From the NCBI GenBank assembly GCA_963747765.1, contig CAVVGH010000008.1, positions 62,001 to 126,000 on the forward strand: a stretch of DNA of 64,000 nucleotides, given 5' to 3'. The position numbers and the translations under genes were made by a program. Positions 51,031 through 60,291 of the stretch are shown in pieces. The DNA is from VRUE01 sp963747765. Its GTDB lineage: Bacteria; Actinomycetota; Thermoleophilia; Solirubrobacterales; 70-9. How positions within the stretch are numbered: position 1 is the stretch's first letter; every line of letters begins with the position of its first letter. A model generated the notes under the pieces. That model saw only the letters and a list, made by a program, of their open reading frames with translations. It was not told the origin of the DNA and did not search any database.

Positions 51031-51126
51031 GCGGCGGCGACTTCTCGCCCGCCGTCGAAGGATTTCAGGGGGAGCCCTCGCGCCGTGCGATCTTTGGGCC
51101 ACATGCGGCGATTTCTCGCCCGCCGC
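51031..51126. repeat. Module E stem-loops, two copies
   Basis: GCGGCGACTTCTCGCCCGC at 51031 and GCGGCGATTTCTCGCCCGC at about 51104, the latter preceded by TTTGGGCCACAT as at 27748. The same stem appears inverted at 15643. They lie in the gap before the first pilT gene. Confidence 0.7.
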
Positions 51127-51181
51127 GAGAAGAGGAATACGTCACTAAGGGGTTTTGGGTGCCCGGCCGATAACGGTCGGG

Positions 51182-52297
51182 ATGTTCGACATCGACTCAG
51201 CGCTGCGCACGCTCGTCGAGCGCGAGGGCTCGGACCTGCACATCAAGGTGGCCGCGCCGCCCACGATTCGCCTGCACGGGGAGCTGATGGCGCTCGAGGG
51301 CCACGAGCCGCTCACCCCCGACGACACCGAGAAGGCCTTCCACGACATCGCCGAGGTCCGCTCGCTGACCGAGTTCGAGGAGGACGGCGAGGCCGACTTC
51401 TCCTACGCGCTCCCGGGCCTCTCTCGCTTCCGCGTCAATGTCTTCAAACAGCGCGGCTCGACCTCGATCGTCTGCCGCGCCATCCCCTTCAAGATCCGCT
51501 CGGTCGAGGAACTCGGCCTGCCCCAGGTCGTCACCAACCTCGCCGAAGAGCAGCGGGGGATCATCCTCGTCACCGGCACCACCGGCTCGGGCAAGAGCAC
51601 GACGCTGGCGGCGATGATCGACCACATCAACCGCACTCGCTCCCACCACATCGTCACGCTCGAGGACCCGATCGAGTACCTGCACGAAGACAAGGGATCG
51701 ATCATCAACCAGCGCGAGGTCGGCTCGGACACCGCGAGCTTCGCCCGCGCGATGCGCCGCGTCCTGCGCCAGGACCCCGACGTGATCCTGATCGGCGAGA
51801 TGCGAGACGAGGAGACCGTGCGCACCGCGCTGTCGGCGGCGGAGACCGGCCACCTCGTGCTCTCCACCGTCCACACCCTCGACGCGACCGAGACGATCAA
51901 CCGGATCATCGACTTCTTCCCGCCCCACCTGCAGCACCAGGCGCGGGTGATGCTCTCCTCGACGCTGAGGGGGGCGATTGCCCAGCGGCTCGTGCCCGAC
52001 ATCACGGGCGCAGGCCGCCTCCCCGCCTCGGAGGTGATGGTCGTCACCGGCCGCGTCCAGGACCTGATCCTCAACCCCGAAGAAACCGGCAAGATCACCG
52101 AAGTGATCGCCGAGGGCGACTACTACGGCATGCGCACCTTCGACCAGTCGCTGCTCGGCTACGTGATGGAGGGGAAGGTCGCCGAGGAGGTCGCGCTCGA
52201 CTTCGCCTCCAGCCCGCACGACTTCAAACTGATGCTGTCCGCCGGCGGCCAGCGCGCCAGCGGCATCGAGCAGCTGGCGGCCCAGCCCAGCGACTGA
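51182..52297 (+). CDS. pilT: Type IV pilus retraction ATPase PilT (copy 1)
   Basis: About 371 residues from ATG 51182. N-terminal PAS-like domain (LVEREGSDLHIKVAAPPTIR), Walker A GTTGSGKSTTLAAMIDHINR (about 132), DPIEYLHEDKGSIINQREVG, the Asp box RVLRQDPDVILIGEMRDEET and a His box TGHLVLSTVHTLDATETINR. PilT hexamers depolymerise pili. No C-terminal AIRNLIRE motif is seen here (VQDLILNPEETGKITEVI instead), so it may be a divergent paralogue of the copy at 56330. Confidence 0.9.
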   Translation: MFDIDSALRTLVEREGSDLHIKVAAPPTIRLHGELMALEGHEPLTPDDTEKAFHDIAEVRSLTEFEEDGEADFSYALPGLSRFRVNVFKQRGSTSIVCRAIPFKIRSVEELGLPQVVTNLAEEQRGIILVTGTTGSGKSTTLAAMIDHINRTRSHHIVTLEDPIEYLHEDKGSIINQREVGSDTASFARAMRRVLRQDPDVILIGEMRDEETVRTALSAAETGHLVLSTVHTLDATETINRIIDFFPPHLQHQARVMLSSTLRGAIAQRLVPDITGAGRLPASEVMVVTGRVQDLILNPEETGKITEVIAEGDYYGMRTFDQSLLGYVMEGKVAEEVALDFASSPHDFKLMLSAGGQRASGIEQLAAQPSD

Positions 52298-52403
52298 GCC
52301 CGGTTCCGCCCGCGCGAATCCTGAGTAGAACGAGCGTCCAGTGGGCGCGCAGGCCGCCTGCCACGACTCAAGGCAACCCTGCCGGGGGTCGATCTGCTTC
52401 CCG

Positions 52404-53781
52404 ATGGCCGCGATCGGTCCACTTCGGTATCGCCTGCGCGAATTGACGAGGAGCGAGCGCGGCATGGCGCTGCCCACCGCGGTGTTCGCGATGATCGTCA
52501 GCATGGGCCTGGCGATCGCCGCCGTCACGGCCTCGGTCGACGCCCAGCGCGGCACCCACCGCGACAGCGGCGCCAAGAACGCGATCGCCGCCGCCGACGC
52601 CGGGGCGGGCGTGGCGCTGCTGCGCCTCAACCGGTTTCAGAGCAGCCTCAACAGCGCGACCCAGTGTGTGGGGCCGGCCGGCGAAGCGCTGACCCCGACG
52701 CGGCGGTTGGTGTCCGACGATCGGCACGGAATCCGTCGGCAACGCGACCTACTACTACCGGGTCAGCGCCTACCAGCAGGGCACCCCGCTGACCGTTGTC
52801 GCGATTGGCACGGCCGACGGCGTCAGCCGCCGCGTGAAGATGGGCCTGATGTCCTACGCCGAAGAAGAAGTCTTCTCCAGCGAGGGGCTGATTGGGCAGG
52901 ACGACATCACCGTAAAGGGAGGGGTCGACATTCGGACCAACCTCGGCACAAACGGCGATGTCGTGCTCGAAAACGAAAACGGCAAGGCACCGACTATCTG
53001 CGGCGACGTCCGCCACGGGACCGGCAGGGACTCCCCCGAACCAGACTGCGACGGCGAGACGACGGAAGCCAACAAACCGCTGCCGTCGATCCTGCCGCCC
53101 GAAGACATCGTCGCCAACAACTGGAACTGCCGGCTCGCGAAGGAAATTGGCACGAACTGCGCGACCGAAGACGAATACGACCCCTTCGTCGGCACCAACG
53201 GCAAAGAAAACCGCAGCTCGACCGAACCCTGGGACCCCGCAACGAGGACGATCAACATCGGTGGCAACTCGACCCTGACGATGGGCGGTAGGGACTACTT
53301 CGTCTGCCGGCTGATTGCGAGCAACGGCGAATTGATCATGCCGGCCGAAGCGGGCGTGCGGATCTTCTTCGACACGCCAGAAAACTGCGAACTCGAAGAC
53401 GGCGACCTGCAGGTGAGCATCACCGGAAACACGGTGATCAAGTCGACCGGCTTCAACCCCGAAGAGGGCAGCTACAGGCTGCCGGGCCTCTACCTGCTTG
53501 GGTCGCCGACGATCACCACCACCGTGAAGCTGACCGGGGGATCCAAGACCGACCGCAACGAATTGATGCTCTATGCCCCAAACAGCGACGTCGAAATCGG
53601 CGGCAGCGCCAGCTGGCTGGGCCTGATCGCCGGTAAGACACTGCTCCTGCACGGTTCGGCGAAGGTCGAATCGGACCCCAACATCGAAGGGCCCGAAATC
53701 AACTATTCGACCCTCTGGGAGCGCACCAACTACGTCGAGTGCACCGGGGCAACCGGCGCGCCGCCCGACGCGAACTGCTGA
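52404..53781 (+). pseudogene. PilX-like pilus assembly protein, one frameshift
   Basis: Part 1 (52404 to about 52710) has a prepilin-like N-terminus: SERGMALPTAVFAMIVSMGL with a Gly cleavage site and a long hydrophobic helix, then a helix rich in Ala/Arg. A frame change near 52710-52725 leads into part 2 (SVGNATYYYRVSAYQQGTPL onward), about 350 residues of beta-rich, Asn/Thr/Glu-rich sequence with several Cys, ending at TGA 53781. The protein is probably an exported minor pilin or adhesin-like subunit. Codon use in part 2 favours GAA and AAC, unlike neighbours. Confidence 0.7.
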
Positions 53782-53837
53782 GCGTCGCCCGAGACTCAAG
53801 CTCGGGGCCAAAGCTGTCGAGCTAGATAAGCGAACCC

Positions 53838-54431
53838 ATGCGCGACAGGCTTAACAGCAATCCGCTCCTGCAGGCTGCCGTCCTCGGCGTGCTGCTGATC
53901 GGCACCGGCTTCTTCGTGCTCTCCTCGATGGGGGGCGGCGAAGAAGAACCCGAACCGAGCGAAACGACCACCTCGACGACGGTGACGACCACGCTGCCGG
54001 CCCGCAGCACCGCCTCGCCCGCGGCGGCGATGGCCACCGCGCTCAGCCTGGTCAACGGCGTCACCAGCGACGCGCCGCCCTTGCCGCGCCCGGTGCTCTC
54101 CGCCTGGAACGCCAACAAGACGCTGGTCCTGCTCTTCATACACGAGGGCGGCATCGACGACCGCCTGGTTGCCGCCGCCGTCAGGCGCCTGCACTCGCGG
54201 CCGGACCTCGCAGTCTTTGTGGTCCCCGATCGAAAGATCGCTCGCTACGCGGCGATCACGCAGGGCGTCGGCGTCAATCGGGTCCCGGCACTGGTCGTGG
54301 TGCGGCCGAAGCGACTCGACCAGACCCTGCCCACGGCGTCGGTCAGCTACGGCCTCCAGAGCCCCGAGAGCATCGTCCAGCAGGTGACCGACGCCGAATA
54401 CACGGGCCGCACCCTCGACTACCACCCATGA
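53838..54431 (+). CDS. Membrane-anchored protein, thioredoxin-fold candidate, pilus locus
   Basis: 197 residues: one transmembrane helix (about 12-30), a Glu/Pro then Ser/Thr linker (about 34-68), and a globular domain with KTLVLLFIHEGGIDDRLVAA, DLAVFVVPDRKIARYAAITQ and RVPALVVVRP, a pattern like a thioredoxin fold that has no CxxC. It sits between the PilX-like gene and pilB on the same strand, so a structural role in the pilus machine is likely. Not a named Pil protein that I recognise. Confidence 0.65.
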   Translation: MRDRLNSNPLLQAAVLGVLLIGTGFFVLSSMGGGEEEPEPSETTTSTTVTTTLPARSTASPAAAMATALSLVNGVTSDAPPLPRPVLSAWNANKTLVLLFIHEGGIDDRLVAAAVRRLHSRPDLAVFVVPDRKIARYAAITQGVGVNRVPALVVVRPKRLDQTLPTASVSYGLQSPESIVQQVTDAEYTGRTLDYHP

Positions 54432-54441
54432 GGATCTGACC

Positions 54442-56235
54442 ATGGACTCGCGGGAATTCCCGAGCCACCTGCAACCGGTGCCCGACTCGGGCGACTCCAC
54501 CGCGCCGGTGCTCGAGCCCCAGGACGCCGGCACGCCGGGGCTGACACCGCCCCGGGCGCGGGGCCGCTCCAGCGGCTTCGTCACCGACGTTCTCGTCGAC
54601 CTGCACTACGTCTCCGACGAGCAGGCCCGCCAGGCGATCGAGCAGGCTCGCACGGCCGCCCGCCCCCCGGAGCGGCTGCTGATCGAACAGCGGGCGATCA
54701 GCTCCGACCAGCTCTCCCGCGCGGTCGCCGAGCGCTACGGACTCGACCACATCGACCTCTCCGTCTACCAGGTCGACATGGCCGCCGCCAACCTGATCTC
54801 GGTCAACACGGCGCGCCGCTACAGCGCGCTGCCGGTCGGCTTCGTCGACAAGGACACGCTGCTGGTCGCGATGTCGGACCCGACCAACGTGCTCGCGGTC
54901 GACGACATCCAGATCGCCACCGCCCTTGACTGCCGCGTCGCGGTTGCCGCCGAGGAGGACATCGAGTCGCTGATCGGCCGCCTCAACACCCTGCAGAGCG
55001 CCGTCTCAGAGGCGGTCGGCGAGGGAGAAGATGCCAGCGAGGACGAGCTCGCCGAGGTCAGCGAGCTCGAAGTCAGCGCCGAGGACGCGCCGGTGATCAA
55101 ACTCGTCTACAGCATCCTCGGCCAGGCGGTGGGGGAGGGGGCCTCCGACGTGCACTTCGAGCCCGGCGAAGGGGAGATGCGGGTCCGCTTCCGGGTCGAC
55201 GGCGTGCTGCGCGAGGCGGCCCACGTGCCGAAGCGGATGGTCAACGCCGTGGTTTCGCGGGTGAAGATCATGAGCGACCTCAACATCGCCGAGAAGCGCG
55301 TGCCCCAGGACGGCCGGGTCAGCATCACGGTCGAGGACCGCCGCGTGGACCTGCGTGTCACGACGCTGCCGACCCAGCGCGGCGAGGGGGCGACGATCCG
55401 CATCCTCGACAAGGACAACGCCCAGCTCTCGCTCGACGACCTCGGCATGGACGGCACCGCCAGAGAACGCTTCGAGGCTGCCTTCAAGCAGTCCTACGGC
55501 GCGGTGCTGGTGACCGGGCCGACCGGCTCCGGTAAGTCGACGACCCTCTACGCGGCCCTGGGGGTCCTCAACCAGGTCGAGAAGAACGTGATCACGATCG
55601 AGGACCCGGTCGAGTACCGCCTGCAGGGGATCAACCAGATCAACGTCAACCGCAAGGCGGGGCTCGACTTCGCCACCGGCCTGCGCTCGATCCTGCGCGC
55701 CGACCCCGACATCGTGATGGTCGGCGAGATTCGCGACGGCGAGACGGCGCGGATCGCGGTCGAGGCGGCGCTGACCGGGCACATGATGCTCACCACTCTG
55801 CACACCAACGACGCCCCCGGCGCGATCACGCGCCTCACCAAGATGGGGATCGAGGCCTTCCTGACGGCGTCGGCGGTCGATTGCGTCGTTGCCCAGCGAT
55901 TGGCCCGCAAGCTCTGCAGCCACTGCAAGCAGCGCACGATTGTGTCGCCGGAGGCGCTCGCCGATGCCGAGATCCGCATCGGCGGCGATCTCGAGGCCTA
56001 CGAGCCGCAGGGCTGCCCCCGCTGCAACCAGAGCGGCTACAAGGGCCGCATCGGCATCTTCTCGGTGATGGAGATGAGCGAGCGGATCAAGGAGATGACT
56101 GTCGCCGGCGCGCCGGAGGCCGAGATCGCCTTGGCGGCCCGCGAGGAAGGGATGCTGACCCTGCGCGAGGACGGCCTGGGCAAGATCCGCAGCGGGCTGA
56201 CCAGCCTCGAGGAGGTTCTCCGTGTCACCGCCTGA
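54442..56235 (+). CDS. pilB: Type IV pilus extension ATPase PilB
   Basis: 597 residues. N-terminal GspE/PilB domain (RPPERLLIEQRAISSDQLSR, about 40-180), an acidic linker, then the ATPase: GASDVHFEPGEGEMRVRFRV, Walker A GPTGSGKSTTLYAAL (about 357), EDPVEYRLQGINQINVN, RSILRADPDIVMVGEIRDGE and MMLTTLHTNDAPGAITRL. Two Cys pairs (CSHC about 491, CPRC about 525) form the zinc site of PilB/GspE. It powers pilus assembly. Followed by pilT and pilC. Confidence 0.93.
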   Translation: MDSREFPSHLQPVPDSGDSTAPVLEPQDAGTPGLTPPRARGRSSGFVTDVLVDLHYVSDEQARQAIEQARTAARPPERLLIEQRAISSDQLSRAVAERYGLDHIDLSVYQVDMAAANLISVNTARRYSALPVGFVDKDTLLVAMSDPTNVLAVDDIQIATALDCRVAVAAEEDIESLIGRLNTLQSAVSEAVGEGEDASEDELAEVSELEVSAEDAPVIKLVYSILGQAVGEGASDVHFEPGEGEMRVRFRVDGVLREAAHVPKRMVNAVVSRVKIMSDLNIAEKRVPQDGRVSITVEDRRVDLRVTTLPTQRGEGATIRILDKDNAQLSLDDLGMDGTARERFEAAFKQSYGAVLVTGPTGSGKSTTLYAALGVLNQVEKNVITIEDPVEYRLQGINQINVNRKAGLDFATGLRSILRADPDIVMVGEIRDGETARIAVEAALTGHMMLTTLHTNDAPGAITRLTKMGIEAFLTASAVDCVVAQRLARKLCSHCKQRTIVSPEALADAEIRIGGDLEAYEPQGCPRCNQSGYKGRIGIFSVMEMSERIKEMTVAGAPEAEIALAAREEGMLTLREDGLGKIRSGLTSLEEVLRVTA

Positions 56236-56329
56236 GCCGATCTGCCGTCTCAGCGCGGCCAAGCCGGGCACCGAATCGCCGGCGCGTCCCCGCCGGAACT
56301 TCAGGAATCGACCCCGGAGGTCGATCTAG

Positions 56330-57545
56330 ATGGCTATGCAATTCGACTTCGCTGAGGTCCTCCGCCACATGGTCGACGTCAAGGCCTCTGATGTCCACCT
56401 GACCCCGGGCTTTCCGCCGGCGATCCGCGAAAAGGGCAAGATCGTGCCGATGGAGGGCTTCCCCGTGCTCTCCAGCCAGGAGACGCGCGAGGTCGTCTAC
56501 TCGATCCTCAACGACGACCAGCACAAACGGTTCGAGAACCACAAACAGCTCGATTTCGCCTACGCGATTCCCAACGTCGCCCGCTTCCGCGTCAACTGCT
56601 TCTTCCAGCGGGGCTCGGTCAGCGCCGCGTTCCGGCTGGTGCCGCAGGACATCCCCAGCCTCGACTCGCTTGGCGTCCCGCAGGTGCTGCGCGAGCTGGC
56701 CGCCAAACCGCGCGGCTTCGTCCTCGTCACCGGTCCGACCGGCTCGGGCAAGTCGACGACGCTGGCGGCGATGATCGACGTGATCAACATCGAGAACCAG
56801 GGCCACATCCTGACGATCGAGGACCCGATCGAGTTCCTGCACCAGCACAAACGCTCGATCGTCAACCAGCGCGAGGTGGGCGCCGATGCCGACGACTTCG
56901 CGCTCGGCTTGCGCGCCGCCCTGCGAGAGGACCCCGACGTGATCCTGGTCGGCGAGATGCGCGACCTGGAGACGATCTCCACAGCGCTGACCGCGGCCGA
57001 GACCGGCCACCTCGTCTTCGCCACCCTGCACACCCAGTCGACCGCGCAGACGGTCGACCGGATCATCGACGTCTTCCCGCCCCAGCAGCAGGGGCAGGTG
57101 CGAACCCAGCTGTCGATCGCCCTGCAGGGAATCGTCACCCAGCAGCTGCTGCCAACCGCCGACGGGATGGGCCGCGTCGTCGCCACCGAGGTGTTGGTGC
57201 CGACGCCGGCGATCCGCAACCTGATCCGCGAGGGAAAGACGCACCAGATCTACGCTGCGGTGCAGACCTCGGGCGCGGTTGGAATGCAAACGATGGACGC
57301 CGACCTGGCGCGCCTCGTGCGGGCGGGGACCGATCACCCGCTCGCTCGCCGAACAGCAGGCCTCCGTCCCCGAGGAGCTCAAACGGCTCCTCGGCTCCGC
57401 GCCGGTGGCGGCGCCGGCGCCCGCCGGTGCCGGGGACGGGCCGTCGCCCGCCGCGCCCCAAGCACGCCCAACTCCGCACCGCCGGCCTCCTCCGCGCCAC
57501 CGCCCACCCCGGTCGGCGCACCGCCCGGCCAGCGCGGGAGGGCTA
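56330..57545 (+). CDS. pilT: Type IV pilus retraction ATPase PilT (copy 2), frameshifted tail
   Basis: Core of about 335 residues: VDVKASDVHLTPGFPPAIRE, Walker A GPTGSGKSTTLAAMIDVIN (about 134), the Asp and His boxes, and the PilT-specific ATEVLVPTPAIRNLIREGKT. The AIRNLIREGK motif marks true PilT. One base appears added near 57331: the shifted frame reads ITRSLAEQQASVPEELKRLL, the expected PilT tail; a second change in the Pro/Ala-rich end leads to the TAG at 57543. It ends 4 nt before the pilC start. Confidence 0.88.
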
Positions 57546-57549
57546 GCCC

Positions 57550-58794
57550 GTGGCGAGTGCGACCACATTCGCCTTCCGGGCGATGGACCTCTCGGGGGCC
57601 GCGTCGACCGGTGAGCTCGAGGCCGACTCCAAGGCCCAGGTCACCGAGCAGCTCCGCCAGCGCGGCCTGATCGTCCTCGACGTCAGCGCGAAGAGCGAGC
57701 CCTTCAAGCTCGAGGACCTCTGGCGGCGCTGGAAGGGCGTCAACATGCGCGAGCTGGCGATCTTCTCGCGGCAGTTCGCGACGCTGGTGGCCTCCGGGAT
57801 GCCGATGCTGCGCACCCTGCACACCCTTGAGCAGCAGAGCAAGGACGAGAAGATCAAGGAAGCGGCGGCCGGGCTGCGGGCGGACGTCGAGGCCGGCAGC
57901 ACCCTCGAGCAGGGCATGGACCGCCACCCGCAGGTCTTCGACCGCCTCTTCCGCGCGATGGTCCGCTCGGGTGAGGAATCGGGCCGCCTCGAGGACGCGC
58001 TCGACCGGATCGCCTTCCAGGTTGAGAAGGCCGACTCGCTGCGCCGCCAGGTCAAATCGGCGATGATGTACCCGGCGATGGTCTTCGGCGTGGCGACCGT
58101 CGTCCTGCTCGCTGATGGTCACCTTCATCATTCCGGTCTTCGTCGGCATCTTCGAAGAGATCGGCGCAGAACATCCCGGCGAAGACACCTCTCTGCCGCT
58201 GCCCACGCAGGTCTGCGTGGTGGCCTCCGACGCGATCACCAGCTACTGGTTCGTGATCCTGCCCGTGCTGTCGTTTCGATCTACGGCCTCTTCAAATGGA
58301 AGAAGACCGAAGCCGGCAAGGAAGTCTGGGACCGCTTCCTGCTGCGCCTCCCGTTCAAAATCGGCGACGTGATCCAGAAGGTGGCGCTGGCCCGCTGGTC
58401 GCGCACCTTCTCGGGCTCGGTCTCGGCGGGGGTGCCGATGCTGCAGTCGATCAAACTGACCGGCGAAACCGCCGGCAACGTCGTGGTCGAACAGGCGATG
58501 GACGACGTCTACGCCTCGGTCAAGCGCGGCGGCTCGCTCGCCGGGCCGATCGAGACCAACCCGATCTTCCCGCCGATGGTCGGCCACATGGTCGCGGTTG
58601 GCGAGGAAACCGGTCAGCTGGAGCACATGCTGACCAAGATCGCCGACTTCTATGAGGCCGAGGTCGACGCCAAGGTGAAGGCGCTCACCGCCCTGCTCGA
58701 GCCGGTGATGATCGTCTTCGTCGGCGGCATCGTCGGCTTCATCGTGATCGCGATGTACCTGCCGATCTTCAGCCTCTACGACAAGATCCGCTGA
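57550..58794 (+). CDS. pilC: Type IV pilus inner-membrane platform PilC
   Basis: About 414 residues from GTG 57550. Two GspF domains: the first with LAIFSRQFATLVASGMPMLR and MVRSGEESGRLEDALDRIA, the second with ALARWSRTFSGSVSAGVPML and MVAVGEETGQLEHMLTKIAD, ending in a hydrophobic helix IGFIVIAM-type and LPIFSLYDKI. Between 58110 and 58268 two compensating frame changes scramble about 52 residues: the +1 frame restores LMVTFIIPVFVGIFEEIGA. PilC anchors PilB and PilT and the pilus base. Confidence 0.9.
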   Translation: MASATTFAFRAMDLSGAASTGELEADSKAQVTEQLRQRGLIVLDVSAKSEPFKLEDLWRRWKGVNMRELAIFSRQFATLVASGMPMLRTLHTLEQQSKDEKIKEAAAGLRADVEAGSTLEQGMDRHPQVFDRLFRAMVRSGEESGRLEDALDRIAFQVEKADSLRRQVKSAMMYPAMVFGVATVVLLADGHLHHSGLRRHLRRDRRRTSRRRHLSAAAHAGLRGGLRRDHQLLVRDPARAVVSIYGLFKWKKTEAGKEVWDRFLLRLPFKIGDVIQKVALARWSRTFSGSVSAGVPMLQSIKLTGETAGNVVVEQAMDDVYASVKRGGSLAGPIETNPIFPPMVGHMVAVGEETGQLEHMLTKIADFYEAEVDAKVKALTALLEPVMIVFVGGIVGFIVIAMYLPIFSLYDKIR

Positions 58795-58814
58795 GCCGGC
58801 AAGGGGACGCCGCG

Positions 58815-58862
58815 TAACCTTACGAGATTTGCGTCGCTTGGTAAGGTTAACTCTTAACCTTA
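58815..58862. promoter_or_regulatory. Operator-like inverted repeat before fic
   Basis: TAAGGTTAA-CTC-TTAACCTTA (58842-58862) is a perfect 9+9 inverted repeat; a further half TAACCTTA lies at 58815-58822. It is 28 nt before the fic start and locally AT-rich, suggesting that fic has its own regulated promoter rather than pilus co-transcription. Confidence 0.6.
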
Positions 58863-58890
58863 CAAAGCTAAGCAAGCGAAAGGTTGCAGG

Positions 58891-60174
58891 ATGTCGCTGA
58901 CGCCGAAGACTGCCGCTGCGCAGTCGATTGGCCGCTATGTCGAGCGCGAATGGCGCTCAAATCCGGCGGGGCCGACGCGGCGCGCTCGCCGGCAGGGCCG
59001 CTACCGGGCGTTCGTACCCGATTCGATCGCGGAGCGATCCTTTCCGCTCAGCGACGATGCGAGCCTCGCGTCGCACGGAGCGACGAAAGCGCTGCAGCGC
59101 CTCCAGCAGGCCCCGCTTCGGATCGCGACGCTGGGAGCCGTGGCGCAGAACCTGCTGCGCTCCGAGAGCGTCGCCTCCTCGCGCATCGAGGGCGTGCTGA
59201 TCTCGCACAAGCGCCTGGCGCGGGCAAGTCACCTCGGCCCCGGGAGGGGCCCTGGCGGGCGCCAGGCGGAGGAGGTGCTGGGCAATGTCGATGCTATCCG
59301 GCAGGCAATCGAGGCCGGGACGCAATCCCGGCCGATCGGCGTCGAGGACCTGGTCCAGATCCATCGGCTGCTGCTGCGCTTCGTCGATGACCACGGCATC
59401 GCCGGCATCGTTCGCACGACTCAGAACTGGATCGGCGGCAACGACTACAACCCGATCGAGGCGAGCCTCGTGCCACCACCACCCGCGCACGTGCCGGAGC
59501 TGCTGGAAGATCTCTGCCGGTTCGTCGGGCGCGAGGACCTGCCGCCCATCAATCAGGCGGCGCTCGCGCACGCGCAGTTCGAGACGGTCCATCCGTTCGC
59601 CGACGGGAACGGCCGCGTCGGTCGGGCGCTGATCTACGCGGTGCTGCGCCGGCGCGGAGAGGTGGCCCACTACGTCCCGCCGATCAGCCTGATGCTGAGC
59701 GCTGCGCCCAGCACCTACATCGCGGGTCTCACCGCCTACCGCGAAGGCGAGGTGAGCGAGTGGTGCGAGCTGTTCGCCTCCGCCGTCGAGCGAGCCTCCG
59801 AGGAGGCCCTGAACCTTGCCGAAGCGATCGAGGACCTGGAGGGGGAGTGGCTGGTGCGCGCCGGCAGGCCGCGCGAGGGTTCCGCCGCCCGCCGCCTGAT
59901 CGCTGCCCTCCCAGAGCAGCCGGTCTTCGACTCGGCCACCGCCCAGCGTCTCACCGGCCGCTCCCACGTAGCCGTCAACAGCGCCCTGCGCCGGCTCGAA
60001 GACGCCGGCATCGTCCGTCGCCTGAACGAGCGCAAGTGGGGCCGAGCCTGGGAGTGCGACGGGCTGCTGGAGTTGATCGAAGGTTTCGAGGAATCGGTGG
60101 GCGCGGCCAATCCTCCTGCCGGCGGGCCGCCCAGCTCGCTGGTGCTCGACGAGCTGCGCGAGGAGCGGTTGTAG
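58891..60174 (+). CDS. Fic-family AMP-transferase with C-terminal HTH
   Basis: 427 residues. The N-terminal helix carries SSRIEG (about 94-99), matching the inhibitory (S/T)xxxE(G/N) motif of class II Fic proteins. The catalytic motif is VHPFADGNGRVGRALIY (about 231), complete with His and both Gly/Asn/Arg. C-terminal winged helix: FDSATAQRLTGRSHVAVNSA then LRRLEDAGIVRRL. Such Fic-HTH proteins modify targets with AMP and regulate themselves. It breaks the pilus gene order. Confidence 0.92.
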   Translation: MSLTPKTAAAQSIGRYVEREWRSNPAGPTRRARRQGRYRAFVPDSIAERSFPLSDDASLASHGATKALQRLQQAPLRIATLGAVAQNLLRSESVASSRIEGVLISHKRLARASHLGPGRGPGGRQAEEVLGNVDAIRQAIEAGTQSRPIGVEDLVQIHRLLLRFVDDHGIAGIVRTTQNWIGGNDYNPIEASLVPPPPAHVPELLEDLCRFVGREDLPPINQAALAHAQFETVHPFADGNGRVGRALIYAVLRRRGEVAHYVPPISLMLSAAPSTYIAGLTAYREGEVSEWCELFASAVERASEEALNLAEAIEDLEGEWLVRAGRPREGSAARRLIAALPEQPVFDSATAQRLTGRSHVAVNSALRRLEDAGIVRRLNERKWGRAWECDGLLELIEGFEESVGAANPPAGGPPSSLVLDELREERL

Positions 60175-60221
60175 CTGCCTCATGCGAGGGTCGAGATGCG
60201 TTTGGAGCTTGAACCATTTTC

Positions 60222-60291
60222 CCGTATCAGTTATTTTGCTGCTATCGCAAAAAGGGCAAAAATGCAAAATACGTCTTAATACAAGGACTTT
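60222..60291 (+). promoter_or_regulatory. AT-rich upstream region of the AbiEi-like gene
   Basis: The stretch contains TTTTGC-N7-GCAAAA (60234-60252), then GCAAAAATGCAAAATACG and TTAATACAAGG. It is far lower in GC than its surroundings and likely holds the promoter and perhaps an operator; no exact -35/-10 pair is assigned. Confidence 0.4.
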
